From positions 2,562,501-2,626,500 of the forward strand of contig OZ025273.1 in the NCBI GenBank assembly GCA_964019165.1: a stretch of DNA of 64,000 nucleotides, in the 5' to 3' direction. This DNA is from Mastigias papua. Taxonomy: Eukaryota; Cnidaria; Scyphozoa; Rhizostomeae; Mastigiidae. Both the position numbers and the translations under genes were made by a program. Below are positions 46,137 to 52,129 of the stretch, piece after piece. How positions within the stretch are numbered: position 1 is the first letter of the stretch; each line of letters opens with the position of its first letter. The notes below the pieces were generated by a model, which worked only from the letters and a program-made list of their open reading frames with translations, was not told the origin of the DNA and searched no databases.

Positions 46137-47625
46137 GGAAAAGGGAGAAGAGAAAGAGGAGGTAGAAGATGAGGAAGATAAAGATGAGGAAGAAGTGGAA
46201 GTGGAGATGGAAGGAGAAGACGAAGAAGTAATAGAAGATGAAAAGGAAGAGGTGGAAGAAAGGAAAGGAGAAGAAGATGTAAAAGTGACTCAAGCTGATT
46301 CGGAAATAGGAATGAAAAGATCAGAAGACTATAGAGAAGTAGGGGGACCTCAGGAAGAGCATTTAGAGGATGCCCAGAATGATGATACTAAAGAAAACTA
46401 TAATGAAAGTGAAGATGAAGGTGGTGTTAATGAAGAACGTTCTAATATTGAACCTAATGAAGTCATGGCTGATAAAAATAGTGAAAGGCAAACTGGAGCA
46501 AATGATTCGTATCGTGCTGAAGACGTTACAGATGTTCAGAATGCTTCAACTGAAGAACACGTGCCTGTAATTGATGAAAGCGATGGGCTGGAAAATGAAT
46601 TATTGGCTGCTGAAGTAAAGGTAGCAAGTAGCGTTCATGATGTGGGAGCTATTGAAGCATCTGAAACTGAAGGGCAGAATAGTATTGAATGTGACAAGAG
46701 AAGTTCTGTTTTACCGTCACAGTCAGAACTGAGCAAGGCCAAAACTGAAGAAGTTCCTGATAGTGACTCTAATGATGAAGATTTTGTTTTAGCTAATGAT
46801 GAGAGTAAAGAAAGAGTGGAAAAAGTCGATGGTAGTGAAGGGTTTGCTACTGTCGATGCAGCTAGAGAGGATAAGAAGAAAACTGTTGATATCGAAACAA
46901 CTGCATCTGATAGCATTTCAGTAGAAAGTTCATTGAACACTGATAAGGCCTCTTCAACTCCTTCGTTACACAAGGAATCTGCAAATATGAGTTTATTTGA
47001 TTCTGATGAAGACGACTTCTTTTCGACATCCAAATCTAAAATACCAAAGTCTAAAGAAAAGCCTGAGGTTTGCATTTTTGAAATTGTTTGAAGATCTCGA
47101 GTATTTTTGTTTGTTTGCTGTTCTATCTATCGTAGATATGATTTGAACTCTTCTGTTGCCTCAAGCTGTTCCCAATTGCTAATGAATGTCCGTACATGTT
47201 TGTCATATCTTTGTCTACAATTCTCCCTCTCTTCATCTTTCCCTCTCTCCCTCCTCTTCCCTCCCCCTTTCTTTCTCTTCCTCTTTCCATCTTCTTCTTT
47301 CCTTCTTTCTCTTTTCTACTTCCTCTTTCCATCTTCTTTCCATCTTCTTCTTTCCTTCTTTCTCTCTCCCTTTTGTTCTCTCCTTCTTCCATGAGAGGTT
47401 TATTCTGTGTTAGTCGCCCAGTCACTGAGTTCCTCTTTTTGTTTCTACATAGTGCTATTCAAACCTTTTGTTTAGCTTTTCTCAGTACTCATCTAACACG
47501 TTTGTTTTTCTTTTAATAAGATGGGGTGCCTGACTTTAATTTTGTAGAAATCTGCTCCATCAGCATTCAGTCGCAGCCCTCCTCCATTATTTGACGATGA
47601 TGATGACGATACAAACTGGATTTGA
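14119..47625 (+). CDS. FKBP15: FKBP15 (WAFL) orthologue, about 29 exons
   Basis: The gene is complete from ATG at 14119 to TGA at 47623-47625. The product is about 1,390 residues; human FKBP15 is about 1,219. The order matches the family: [10 protein letters not shown] and KLASLFG start, TAPKQPK, a WH1/PH-like domain, an FKBP fold, a linker with [10 protein letters not shown], a coiled coil, [17 protein letters not shown], an acidic region, and the end [15 protein letters not shown]. In the family the protein works at early endosomes and actin, scaffolding rather than being mainly an enzyme. Exon phases agree at every junction checked except exon 11 to 12. One intron (after exon 21) starts with GC. 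Introns 1 and 26 hold long retrotransposons, so half of the locus is mobile DNA. AATAAA signals occur at 47690 and 47868. Exon details are in the following entries. Confidence 0.93.
14677..14970. mobile_element. Possible TIR element in FKBP15 intron 1
   Basis: The left end CAGGGGTGCAAGTGGGAG and the reverse complement of the right end (CAGTGGGAAAACTATGGGGG) are loosely similar. ATTAC occurs directly on both outer flanks (14672-14676 and 14971-14975). This could be an old hAT-related MITE, but a 5-bp duplication is not the hAT size, so the call is tentative. Confidence 0.35.
15310..15445. repeat. Degenerate ATC/ATA triplet microsatellite
   Basis: Imperfect ATC, ATA and ATT triplets without coding meaning. 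It borders the interspersed repeat copy starting near 15452, just as CAT tracts border the sister copy at 20205. Confidence 0.8.
15452..15730 (+). repeat. Interspersed repeat, copy A
   Basis: This is a diverged direct copy of the sequence at 20205-20505. Shared blocks include GAAGAGATTACTGAGT/GAAGAGGTGATTGAGT, CAGTTTGCCACAGG, CCAATTCTGAATCTCTGC and TATCAACTTAAGGG. Both copies lie between ATC-type microsatellites and flank the LINE on either side. No TIR, tRNA-like box or coding region was recognised. Confidence 0.75.
15641..16003 (+). repeat. 103-bp tandem repeat, about 3.5 copies
   Basis: The string CTCTGCAAAATGAATCAG starts at 15661, 15764, 15867 and 15970, an exact 103-bp period. The unit is the 3' part of the interspersed repeat plus a TCATTATCATCAAT linker, so this end was amplified locally. 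Copies are nearly identical, which implies recent expansion. Confidence 0.95.
16089..19922 (-). CDS. LINE polyprotein: 2A-like motif, APE endonuclease, RT, zinc fingers
   Basis: One intact 1,277-residue frame (ATG at 19922). Residues 51-58 are DVEKNPGP, the 2A ribosome-skipping consensus. A basic segment follows. Residues about 95-335 are an APE-type endonuclease: TWNVN (Asn101), LSEM (Glu131), GGDLNAQ (Asp234, Asn236), SDHNAV (Asp326, His327). Residues about 590-880 are a reverse transcriptase: [29 protein letters not shown] (Asp733), [14 protein letters not shown] (Asp864, Asp865). The last 110 residues hold several Cys/His fingers ([22 protein letters not shown]). No RNase H or separate ORF1 is seen. 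All catalytic motifs are present and no stop interrupts it, so it may be young. Clade not assigned. Confidence 0.93.
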   Translation of the reverse strand: MRFQTPFCPMGLSGVADHPDPIKYCMASNLGCKTNNKQQQDMEIKWKQQYDVEKNPGPRSEAQKLGRIKKRKERTQRRIESKAKNIRQRFNRVPMKIATWNVNRANIFSSRFGEMVKWCIDLKWDIVLLSEMNNNTDGIRFFRHKGQGRYLIYSNRTGILITKDVYCLWQDNNRTWSPANRITTLHLKELTISAIYQPVYGSENYHAEMEVLRKEAERVIRTTKKGIPFIIGGDLNAQIGRNGIENNDVVGKFGYNYTNGQGEELVQWLRENDLSWVNSFHFIKKRGTWYNRSVKKWYELDGFVTHLQDRKYLVQKVKVIRAPESDHNAVCMTLQKNVARKLMRMNKKEQKAKTKSRKNINWQKLWIQENENRYRDLTKALIEGDNQELSWEKVQQIMLTSAEQVCGTNSSNINPWMNAHEKEIKEMKDKIAQVLSRRNLVRRDNTEEGRKELLRIKKELSNERRKYKDCSKKWEEDWWNELADRCEQAWKLGRLGEMYDLLKKLQKRGEYNNSRNILLFSEEIFKEHLEKITENRYESDVIKIETVMNKVKAPDIDEVKIKELQADLEILPTSEEIMKEMAKMKDSAPGEDGIRLGFIKKASKEIQDVVIQKVKDMWNTSATLWEEPLKVGVIIPLFKKGDKSDPNNYRGICLLPILSRILGRILATRIRIWAEEMKLLDENQAGFRKGRSTADATQIFIRIQEDSIMLKNALDGQSQPILSSEQPQAFLLDLKKAYPRVSKPILWKILEKLKMPRSTISKLQDLYEFTEYKVRGHERDSSSFFPQRGLREGCPTSPVIFNIYHQAVMRVATEVRKEKANDIGWDVGINWSYMPGNSLPPVHKKYTFNSEAKRTDFDLSLFADDATIIGNGQEIDMGKELIEEVMGNFEEQTNKSKEEHVIFGDPESGNTRMLGTWLGREKDTKMRLQRAGKVWSTIRKRFTQCKLSKTTQAKVFEACVESTMLFNVAVRPFSAREIKSLQRFCDKKYRYIWSDRKSEPLRQMQEYGINMADIRNQLQVSSVRTKVEVAHLIRLGHILRLPDESLLKQALLGWLTTLEDKVKAKKKTLMIIPYWRRLIKEAGMEANMIEELTSNRLDWKERVKKRQLHMQEYERQQGKTYIIPEGTDKIYQRSQGVRCEDAKCLYKDCNRVFRTRAALTIHQKRLHRDSTNAPLFVCQKCGDEFKQEGCMKNHYKRCVGERTVHGKKECKKCMKLVSKANIARHRLSCQTRGHDLTEMQSLPARVYKAERKQCSKCGKLITVANMARHQQSNVCLL
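19749..19772 (-). other. 2A-like peptide coding site (DVEKNPGP)
   Basis: Residues 51-58 of the LINE frame match the D-x-E-x-N-P-G-P signature at which ribosomes can skip the last Gly-Pro bond. Upstream residues (MEIKWKQQY) lack the usual leucine-rich stretch, so activity is uncertain. A second in-frame Met at residue 26 would give a 32-residue leader before the break. Such N-terminal 2A sequences are known in several invertebrate APE-type LINEs. Confidence 0.8.
20031..20195. repeat. CATCATGAT/(CAT)n microsatellite at the LINE 5' flank
   Basis: Mixed CATCATGATCAT units pass into a pure CAT run, then a short CGT-interrupted end. The same mixed units occur at 16004-16025 on the other side of the LINE. 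Confidence 0.95.
20205..20505 (+). repeat. Interspersed repeat, copy B
   Basis: Homologous to 15452-15730 in the same orientation, with an extra GC-rich start (CCTTACAGGACCTAGGCTGA). Bounded on both sides by CAT microsatellites. It ends about 320 bases before FKBP15 exon 2. Confidence 0.75.
20509..20596. repeat. (CAT)n microsatellite
   Basis: Almost pure CAT units after repeat copy B. Confidence 0.95.
22908..25655 (+). other. FKBP15: FKBP15 exons 7-10: FKBP domain
   Basis: Exons are 22908-23051, 24393-24461, 24936-25019 and 25596-25655, all phase 0. Residues about 173-275 form an FKBP-type peptidyl-prolyl isomerase fold: [42 protein letters not shown] and [11 protein letters not shown]. Compared with FKBP12, the pocket aromatics Tyr26, Trp59, Tyr82 and Phe99 correspond to Tyr192, Trp229, Tyr252 and Phe269. 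The usual FDSS is changed to FETN, so the pocket Asp37 is replaced by Glu. The domain therefore keeps most of the ligand pocket; whether it is catalytic cannot be judged. Intron 7 (1.3 kb) and intron 9 show nothing recognisable. Confidence 0.92.
25997..26033 (-). ncRNA. Hammerhead ribozyme-like motif (Penelope-type, short stem III)
   Basis: On the minus strand the order is stem I strand TACT (26030-26033), core CTGATGA (26023-26029), GTGTCGGAC (26014-26022), core GAA (26011-26013), stem III AAA-AGC-TTT with one extra A inside the loop (26002-26010), cleavage base C (26001), stem I strand AGTA (25997-26000). All invariant core bases of a type I hammerhead are present. Stem III is only 3 bp, as in hammerheads of Penelope-like elements, which may act as dimers. 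Stem II is weak (2 clear pairs). No other part of an element was recognised around it in intron 10. Confidence 0.5.
27338..27402. repeat. (TTTA)n microsatellite upstream of FKBP15 exon 12
   Basis: TTTATTTATT units fill the region just before the exon 12 acceptor. It may form part of its pyrimidine-rich tract. Confidence 0.9.
30157..30298. repeat. Degenerate minisatellite, about 4 units of 35-40 bp
   Basis: Units share GTATTGAATTGAATGCGGAT-like cores followed by TACTA or CACTA segments, with many substitutions. Non-coding, in the intron after exon 15. Confidence 0.7.
31271..31312. repeat. 10-bp tandem repeat (AAGGTCAGGA)x4
   Basis: Four consecutive copies, the first with AAAGTCAGGA. Further single GTCAGGA words occur downstream to about 31620. 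Located in the intron before exon 17. Confidence 0.85.
34011..34012 (+). other. Non-canonical GC donor of the intron after exon 21
   Basis: Exon 21 must end at CATGAG (34010) to join [10 protein letters not shown] of exon 22 (34250) in phase 0 and to match the family. The next bases are GCATGG. The only nearby GT (after C at 34017) would shift the frame into stops. GC-AG introns are a known minority class, but this donor has weak +3 to +6 bases. Confidence 0.7.
34690..34911. mobile_element. hAT-like MITE in the intron after exon 23
   Basis: Ends are CAGCCGTTCTAGACC and, read from the other side, CAATGGTTCTCAACTT, similar to the CAGTGGTTCTCAACCT ends common in hAT elements. The 8-bp flanks CTTTGGAT (34682-34689) and ATTTGGAT (34912-34919) match at 7 of 8, the hAT target size. 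222 bp, no coding capacity. Confidence 0.75.
36108..36145 (-). mobile_element. Possible Penelope-like tail with hammerhead-like hairpin
   Basis: The minus strand reads CTGAAGA, T, then a 6-bp hairpin GATTGA-GGAT-TCAATC, then GAAACATGTCC. The CTGAAGA...hairpin...GAAAC layout resembles a degenerate hammerhead core and the ends of Penelope-like elements as I recall them. No coding remnant was identified next to it. Confidence 0.35.
36738..40512 (-). mobile_element. R4/Dong-like RLE retrotransposon (FKBP15 intron 26)
   Basis: Element about 3.8 kb, antisense to the host. AATCGTATTAT flanks it on both sides (36727-36737 and 40513-40523), a possible 11-bp target duplication at the edge of a TTA tract. 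The 5' untranslated part is about 275 bp and the 3' part about 110 bp. Boundaries depend on that repeat being a true duplication. Confidence 0.75.
36850..40236 (-). CDS. RLE-type LINE polyprotein (R4/Dong-like), intact
   Basis: Single 1,128-residue frame without stops, ATG at 40236. The N-terminal 390 residues are basic and helical, with no APE endonuclease. The RT spans about 400-700: [38 protein letters not shown] (Asp545), [17 protein letters not shown] (Asp646, Asp647). A finger C-x2-C-x8-H-x4-C follows at residues 940-957. The C terminus carries a restriction-like endonuclease with RRPDIVV (Asp1026) and VIDIAIPGD (Asp1041). This is the domain order of R2/R4/Dong/NeSL-type elements, which nick DNA with the C-terminal nuclease and prime reverse transcription there. 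[10 protein letters not shown] and F-M-D-D-L-K are closest to R4/Dong from memory. Completeness suggests a potentially active copy. Confidence 0.9.
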   Translation of the reverse strand: MSVMENITNRNNDVNGAGSISAESATSGRCPMGEQRGPGRHPATARTGWSKEINIAVMECYYLSNPVDDNGKPVRGYRRRMHSFWKERQSFNITEQRLCDQARLIRKNNWLTALQLAEIKDRVWNVNVVEGTDNYAGDVGEEVVEVNNTVKDDACLISANIEELSNEDREIIEELNSIIKNDLHIELQGFKKVDRTLLRKHVKSINGVLKNVATESVTGTNDLLKACAILIGRKVGLKPVRRRANGRKEPWWKRRINQSIKELRKHVNILERKRKGALKRTEKYKLLEDKYKVKKKGLGVVLEELKQRLQAKSMKIKRYEQRIEQYRINRLFQQDQKQVYQQLNGKVISGEKPDADESRRFWSSIWGRKVHHKREAAWLRDLRANKNDEKQNDIKITIDMVTKQLKKIPNWKCPGPDGVQGYWLKNFTELHKRMADQFNGLLNNGVEIPKWMTTGKTVLCLKDPSKGSAVDNYRPITCLPLMWKLMTGILSNVLYDFLEGTGKLPNEQKGCRRKSRGTKDQLLIDRTVLNDCRKRHTNLGMAWIDYKKAYDMVPHSWIQESLELSGVANNVVEFIARSMKTWNVELMSCGEFLAKVNIRRGIFQGDSLSPLLFVICMFPLTEILRQVQSGYTLKCGERLNHLLFMDDLKIYGKNEREINALTSTVEIFSTDIGMEFGIKKCGTLILKRGKVVRSDGIELPSGEKIKEIEETGYKYLGITEYDKIEESTMKENFRTEYIRRTKVIMKSRLHGRNKIKALNTWAVSLLRYGAGIIKWTVGELDAMDRKTRKIMTINKELHPKSDVDRLYISRSKGGRGMIGCKNCVITEENSLGWYVVNHIEPLIVAVKESNTLPGCRNAIKPTEFKKLKQQERINNWKDKTMHGQYLREMNDKDKNNTWRWLQKSDLKGCTEALICSAQEQALRTNYTKCRIDKTIDSPLCRMCGIKNETVYHIVSECSKLAQREYKRRHDNVARYIHWRLCGKFDHDRAKNWYEHNPEGVSESANCKILWDVVIQCDKEIEARRPDIVVLDKTSKEVKVIDIAIPGDVRVCEKELEKINKYKLLKDEIARLWNVRKVTVIPIVVGALGAITTRFEKFVMEAGIELRVEHVQKTALLGTARILRLVLGS
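40513..40541. repeat. (TTA)n tract between two RLE elements
   Basis: Pure TTA/TAA repeat separating the 5' end of the intact element from the 3' end of the truncated one. Confidence 0.9.
40542..43750 (-). mobile_element. 5'-truncated R4/Dong-like element flanked by TTA tracts
   Basis: Lies between TTA runs at 40518-40541 and 43751-43783, antisense to FKBP15. The coding frame stays open to the very edge of the 5' TTA tract with no N-terminal region, so the copy is 5' truncated. Confidence 0.85.
40638..43750 (-). pseudogene. RLE-type LINE polyprotein, truncated and frameshifted
   Basis: Two consecutive frames cover one polyprotein: 43750-41882 (RT part, ATG-independent at the 5' edge, first Met at 43651) and 41873-40638 (finger and endonuclease). 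The break at about 41874-41885 needs a one-base frameshift after KAINKR. RT motifs are [48 protein letters not shown] and FIDD. The second part has the same C-x2-C-x8-H-x4-C finger ([18 protein letters not shown]) and ARRPDLTL...WICDMACPQ of the endonuclease. Related to the neighbour at 36850 but clearly a different family. A programmed frameshift is possible but simple decay is more likely. Confidence 0.85.
43751..43783. repeat. (TTA)n tract
   Basis: Eleven TTA units between the antisense truncated element and the first sense RLE fragment. Confidence 0.95.
43784..44455 (+). mobile_element. 3' fragment of a second RLE retrotransposon family, copy 1
   Basis: The frame open to 44254 reads [57 protein letters not shown] and [17 protein letters not shown] followed by ELT fits a restriction-like (PD-(D/E)xK) nuclease at the end of an RLE-type LINE. 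After the stop, about 180 bp of 3' UTR ends in GAAGTTTC, a poly-A run and ATTATTATT. Only the last part of the element is present, starting at the TTA tract. The open frame has no RT and is not a functional gene. Confidence 0.75.
44456..45028 (+). mobile_element. 3' fragment of the same RLE family, copy 2
   Basis: Begins inside the same nuclease domain ([14 protein letters not shown]) directly after the poly-A/TTATT end of copy 1. It reads on through [16 protein letters not shown] and [14 protein letters not shown] to a stop at 44793. The 3' UTR has the GAGGTGTATGATTGTAT block of copy 1, a T-rich stretch, and the same GGTTTC-poly-A-TTATTATT end. Coding similarity to copy 1 is clear but far from identical, so these are separate insertions or an old duplication. 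Confidence 0.75.
45010..45039 (+). promoter_or_regulatory. FKBP15 exon 27 acceptor next to retrotransposon tail
   Basis: The exon 27 acceptor TATTCTAG|G lies about a dozen bases after the GGTTTCAAAA...TTATTATT end of RLE copy 2. The usual pyrimidine tract and branch-point window (20-45 bases upstream) are therefore in mobile-element or TTA-repeat sequence. Confidence 0.7.
45966..46140. repeat. Coding GAA/GAT triplet repeat in FKBP15 exon 28
   Basis: Imperfect GAA/GAG triplets and a pure (GAT)n run encode the poly-Glu and poly-Asp tract. Length is likely polymorphic. Confidence 0.9.
47218..47395. repeat. Pyrimidine-rich CT tract in the last FKBP15 intron
   Basis: About 175 bases of almost pure C/T with repeated CTCTTTCCATCTTCTT and CTTTCCTTCTTTCTC words. 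Such tracts can form triplex DNA. It is about 150 bases before the exon 29 acceptor. Confidence 0.85.
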
Positions 47626-47689
47626 AGTAAAGTAACTTTATGGATAGTAATATAAGTATCTTAATTGAATCATCTTTTTGAAATTTGGA

Positions 47690-47695
47690 AATAAA
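47690..47695 (+). terminator. FKBP15 polyadenylation signal candidate
   Basis: AATAAA 65 bases after the stop codon. A second AATAAA at 47868-47873 is an alternative. Confidence 0.6.
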
Positions 47696-47699
47696 TACA

Positions 47700-49124
47700 G
47701 CCCACTCTTTAGGTGGCCCTACATGAGAGCCAAAGTTAGCAGTCTCCTAGGGTTGCATCCCACAGTGCATTACTAGTTTAGGAAAAGAAGCTGCTTTTGC
47801 TCAGGTTTTGAAGTTTTCCTATTTTTTATTGACACCTGTGAGATTGAAATATCGTAGAAGTTTGCTTAATAAATGCATCTGTAAATACTTCTATAGCCAT
47901 GACTTAGGGAGTGGAGTAGATTAAAAGTACGGATGGGAATCGATTGTCATGCAGTCTAAATGTTTTGTGCTGCTACTAAGAGCCTCTGTACAGATGTATT
48001 TATTTCGAAAGCAGGCTTTGATTGTATTAGAAGACTGTGTTGTTTTCTTCTAATTTTTCTATTTTACATCAGCTTTAAGCCCAAACTGTTGTCCCAACCC
48101 TTGCTTTAGCATTTGCAATCAATCAGCCCTATTTTGAAGTGGGTCTCAGAGTCGTTTGGTTTTTATTGATGATTGAACTTCTCTATCAGTAATACACAAC
48201 AGGCTAACTTTCAGAGTTTTCTGTCCACAATAGCCATTTTGTGCAGAGTTTGTTGTTACAGGACTTTCCTTCCAGTTAAGGTCTTCCTTTATTAGTACTT
48301 TCCAGGTAACAGAGTCTCCAAAGTACCTCCATGACTGCCGTATTTTGATTCTCATTTGCTCGTAAACTTAGATGTAGATATGATAAAAATGTTTCTGCTT
48401 CATGGTTTATATTGATCGAGATATATTATTTTCTAAATATCTGTGGCTTTTCTCAGTTCGTAATTTGTCCCTGTTTCTGTTAACTCTTCTCTTCATGGCA
48501 CACAGTAACTAAATGTCATCAACTTAGCATCGGTGCAGTTTATTACTTTGAATCTTAGCTGTCAGATAACTATTCTTCTTGAAAACCTTGCATTTTGATT
48601 TATGATTCGGACTGAAATCTGCGTTTTTGTTTACTTTGCGTTCAGAGCATTTCCTCTCTCAATTATGAATCTATAACAGTGGTTTGCAATCTGAAATGCA
48701 AATGTCATGCTTGATTTCACATAGTAAAATACACCAAGGCGTTTTCCACCTTTTCTACAAGGAGCCAGAGAATGAAAGTGTAGAGAACCAATATATACTA
48801 CCCACACTCTGTTTGTCGGAAATTCACTTTTACATCAGGAGAACCCACTAGAGCGCCGGTAGCAGGGTCAATACGGTCAGAACCACAAGGCAAAACCCTG
48901 TGTTTTTAACAGCAGTAACAGAACCTTGAGGAAAGTCAGGCAATTTTATTGGACATTCATATTTTTCAACTTTTTCCACTCCATGGACATGATTTCTTTA
49001 GTGCACATTCTGTATATTCCAATATCATGCCCAACAAAGTACACCTGCTTCTATCTGCTTCTACGTTACTACTAACGATCAGTATACACTACAGCGACAC
49101 TTTTTGCCTGTAATTCCTTCACAT
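47700..49124. other. FKBP15 3' flank, no gene seen
   Basis: Unique-looking AT-rich sequence between FKBP15 and the satellite array. Nothing recognisable on either strand. Confidence 0.5.
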
Positions 49125-52100
49125 CGACCATCTCATTTTTTGGCACAATACAAAGGTTATAGCCTTACTTTTTGGCCAAAAATCGCTCATTTTCATCACT
49201 TTTCAATCATGAATCAAAATCAATCAATTTCAATTTTGGTCATTTTTCGGCAAAATACCAAGGTTATAGCCTTACTTTTTGGCCAAAAATCGCTCATTTT
49301 CATCACTTTTCAATCATGAATCAAAATCAATCAATTTCAATTTTGGTCATTTTTCGGCAAAATACCAAGGTTATAGCCTTACTTTTTGGCCAAAAATCGC
49401 TCAATTTCATCACTTTTCAATCATGAATCAAAATCAATCAATTTCAATTTTGGTCATTTTTCGGCAAAATACCAAGGTTATAGCCTTACTTTTTGGCCAA
49501 ACATCGCTCATTTTCATCACTTTTCAATCATGAATCAAAATCAATCAATTTCAATTTTGGTCATTTTTCGGCAAAATACCAAGGTTATAGCCTTACTTTT
49601 TGGCCAAAAATCGCTCATTTTCATCACTTTTCAATCATGAATCAAAATCAATCAATTTCAATTTTGGTCATTTTTCGGCAAAATACCAAGGTTATAGCCT
49701 TACTTTTTGGCCAAAAATCGCTCATTTTCATCACTTTTCAATCATGAATCAAAATCAATCAATTTCAATTTTGGTCATTTTTCGGCAAAATACCAAGGTT
49801 ATAGCCTTACTTTTTGGCCAAAAATCGCTCATTTTCATCACTTTTCAATCATGAATCAAAATCAATCAATTTCAATTTTGGTCATTTTTCGGCAAAATAC
49901 CAAGGTTATAGCCTTACTTTTTGGACAAAAATCGCTCAATTTCATCACTTTTCAATCATGAATCAAAATCAATCAATTTCAATTTTGGTCATTTTTCGGC
50001 AAAATACCAAGGTTATAGCCTTACTTTTTGGCCACACATCGCTCATTTTCATCACTTTTCAATCATGAATCAAAATCAATCAATTTCAAATTTGGTCATT
50101 TTTCGGCAAAATACCAAGGTTATAGCCTTACTTTTTGGCCAAAAATCGCTCATTTTCATCACTTTTCAATCATGAATCAAAATCAATCAATTTCAATTTT
50201 GGTCATTTTTCGGCAAAATACCAAGGTTATAGCCTTACTTTTTGGCCTAAAATCGCTCATTTTCATCACTTTTCAATCATGAATCAAAATCAATCAATTT
50301 CAATTTTGGTCATTTTTCGGCAAAAAATACCAAGGTTATAGCCTTACTTTTTGGCCAAAAATCGCTCAATTTCATCACTTTTCAATCATGAATCAAAATC
50401 AATCAATTTCAATTTTGGTCATTTTTCGGCAAAATACCAAGGTTATAGCCTTACTTTTTGGCCAAACATCGCTCATTTTCATCACTTTTCAATCATGAAT
50501 CAAAATCAATCAATTTCAATTTTGGTCATTTTTCGGCAAAATACCAAGGTTATAGCCTTACTTTTTGGCCAAAAATCGCTCATTTTCATCACTTTTCAAT
50601 CATGAATCAAAATCAATCAATTTCAATTTTGGTCATTTTTCGGCAAAATACCAAGGTTATAGCCTTACTTTTTGGCCAAAAATCGCTCAATTTCATCACT
50701 TTTCAATCATGAATCAAAATCAATCAATTTCAATTTTGGTCATTTTTCGGCAAAATACCAAGGTTATAGCCTTACTTTTTGGCCAAAAATCGCTCAATTT
50801 CATCACTTTTCAATCATGAATCAAAATCAATCAATTTCAATTTTGGTCATTTTTCGGCAAAATACCAAGGTTATAGCCTTACTTTTTGGCCAAAAATCGC
50901 TCATTTTCATCACTTTTCAATCATGAATCAAAATCAATCAATTTCAATTTTGGTCATTTTTCGGCAAAATACCAAGGTTATAGCTTTACTTTTTGGCCAA
51001 AAATCGCTCATTTTCATCACTTTTCAATCATGAATCAAAATCAATCAATTTCAATTTTGGTCATTTTTCGGCAAAATACCAAGGTTATAGCCTTACTTTT
51101 TGGCCAAAAATCGCTCAATTTCATCACTTTTCAATCATGAATCAAAATCAATCAATTTCAACTTTGGTCATTTTTCGGCAAAATACCAAGGTTATAGCCT
51201 TACTTTTTGGCCAAACATCGCTCATTTTCATCACTTTTCAATCATGAATCAAAATCAATCAATTTCAATTTTGGTCATTTTTCGGCAAAATACCAAGGTT
51301 ATAGCCTTACTTTTTGGCCAAAAATCGCTCATTTTCATCACTTTTCAATCATGAATCAAAATCAATCAATTTCAATTTTGGTCATTTTTCGGCAAAATAC
51401 CAAGGTTATAGCCTTACTTTTTGGCCAAAAATCGCTCATTTTCATCACTTTTCAATCATGAATCAAAATCAATCAATTTCAATTTTGGTCATTTTTCGGC
51501 AAAAAATACCAAGGTTATAGCCTTACTTTTTGGCCAAAAATCGCTCATTTTCATCACTTTTCAATCATGAATCAAAATCAATCAATTTCAATTTTGGTCA
51601 TTTTTCGGCAAAATACCAAGGTTATAGCCTTACTTTTTGGCCAAAAATCGCTCATTTTCATCACTTTTCAATCATGAATCAAAATCAATCAATTTCAATT
51701 TTGGTCATTTTTCGGCAAAAAATACCAAGGTTATAGCCTTACTTTTTGGCCAAAAATCGCTCAATTTCATCACTTTTCAATCATGAATCAAAATCAATCA
51801 ATTTCAATTTTGGTCATTTTTCGGCAAAATACCAAGGTTATAGCCTTACTTTTTGGCCAAACATCGCTCATTTTCATCACTTTTCAATCATGAATCAAAA
51901 TCAATCAATTTCAATTTTGGTCATTTTTCGGCAAAATACCAAGGTTATAGCCTTACTTTTTGGCCAAAAATCGCTCATTTTCATCACTTTTCAATCATGA
52001 ATCAAAATCAATCAATTTCAATTTTGGTCATTTTTCGGCAAAATACCAAGGTTATAGCCTTACTTTTTGGCCAAAAATCGCTCATTTTCATCACTTTTCA

Positions 52101-52129
52101 ATCATGAATCAAAATCAATCAATTTCAAT

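Larger units (their letters stand above)
45916..47625 (+). other. FKBP15: FKBP15 exons 28-29: acidic region and conserved C terminus
   Basis: Exon 28 (45916-47067, 384 codons, phase 0) starts [15 protein letters not shown] and enters a long Glu/Asp tract with a pure (GAT)n poly-Asp core around 46096-46134. It then becomes a Ser/Glu/Asp-rich disordered region ending [16 protein letters not shown]. Exon 29 (47548-47625) gives [20 protein letters not shown] and ends NWI, the family terminus. The acidic exon is longer than the vertebrate counterpart, which explains most of the extra length. Confidence 0.92.
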
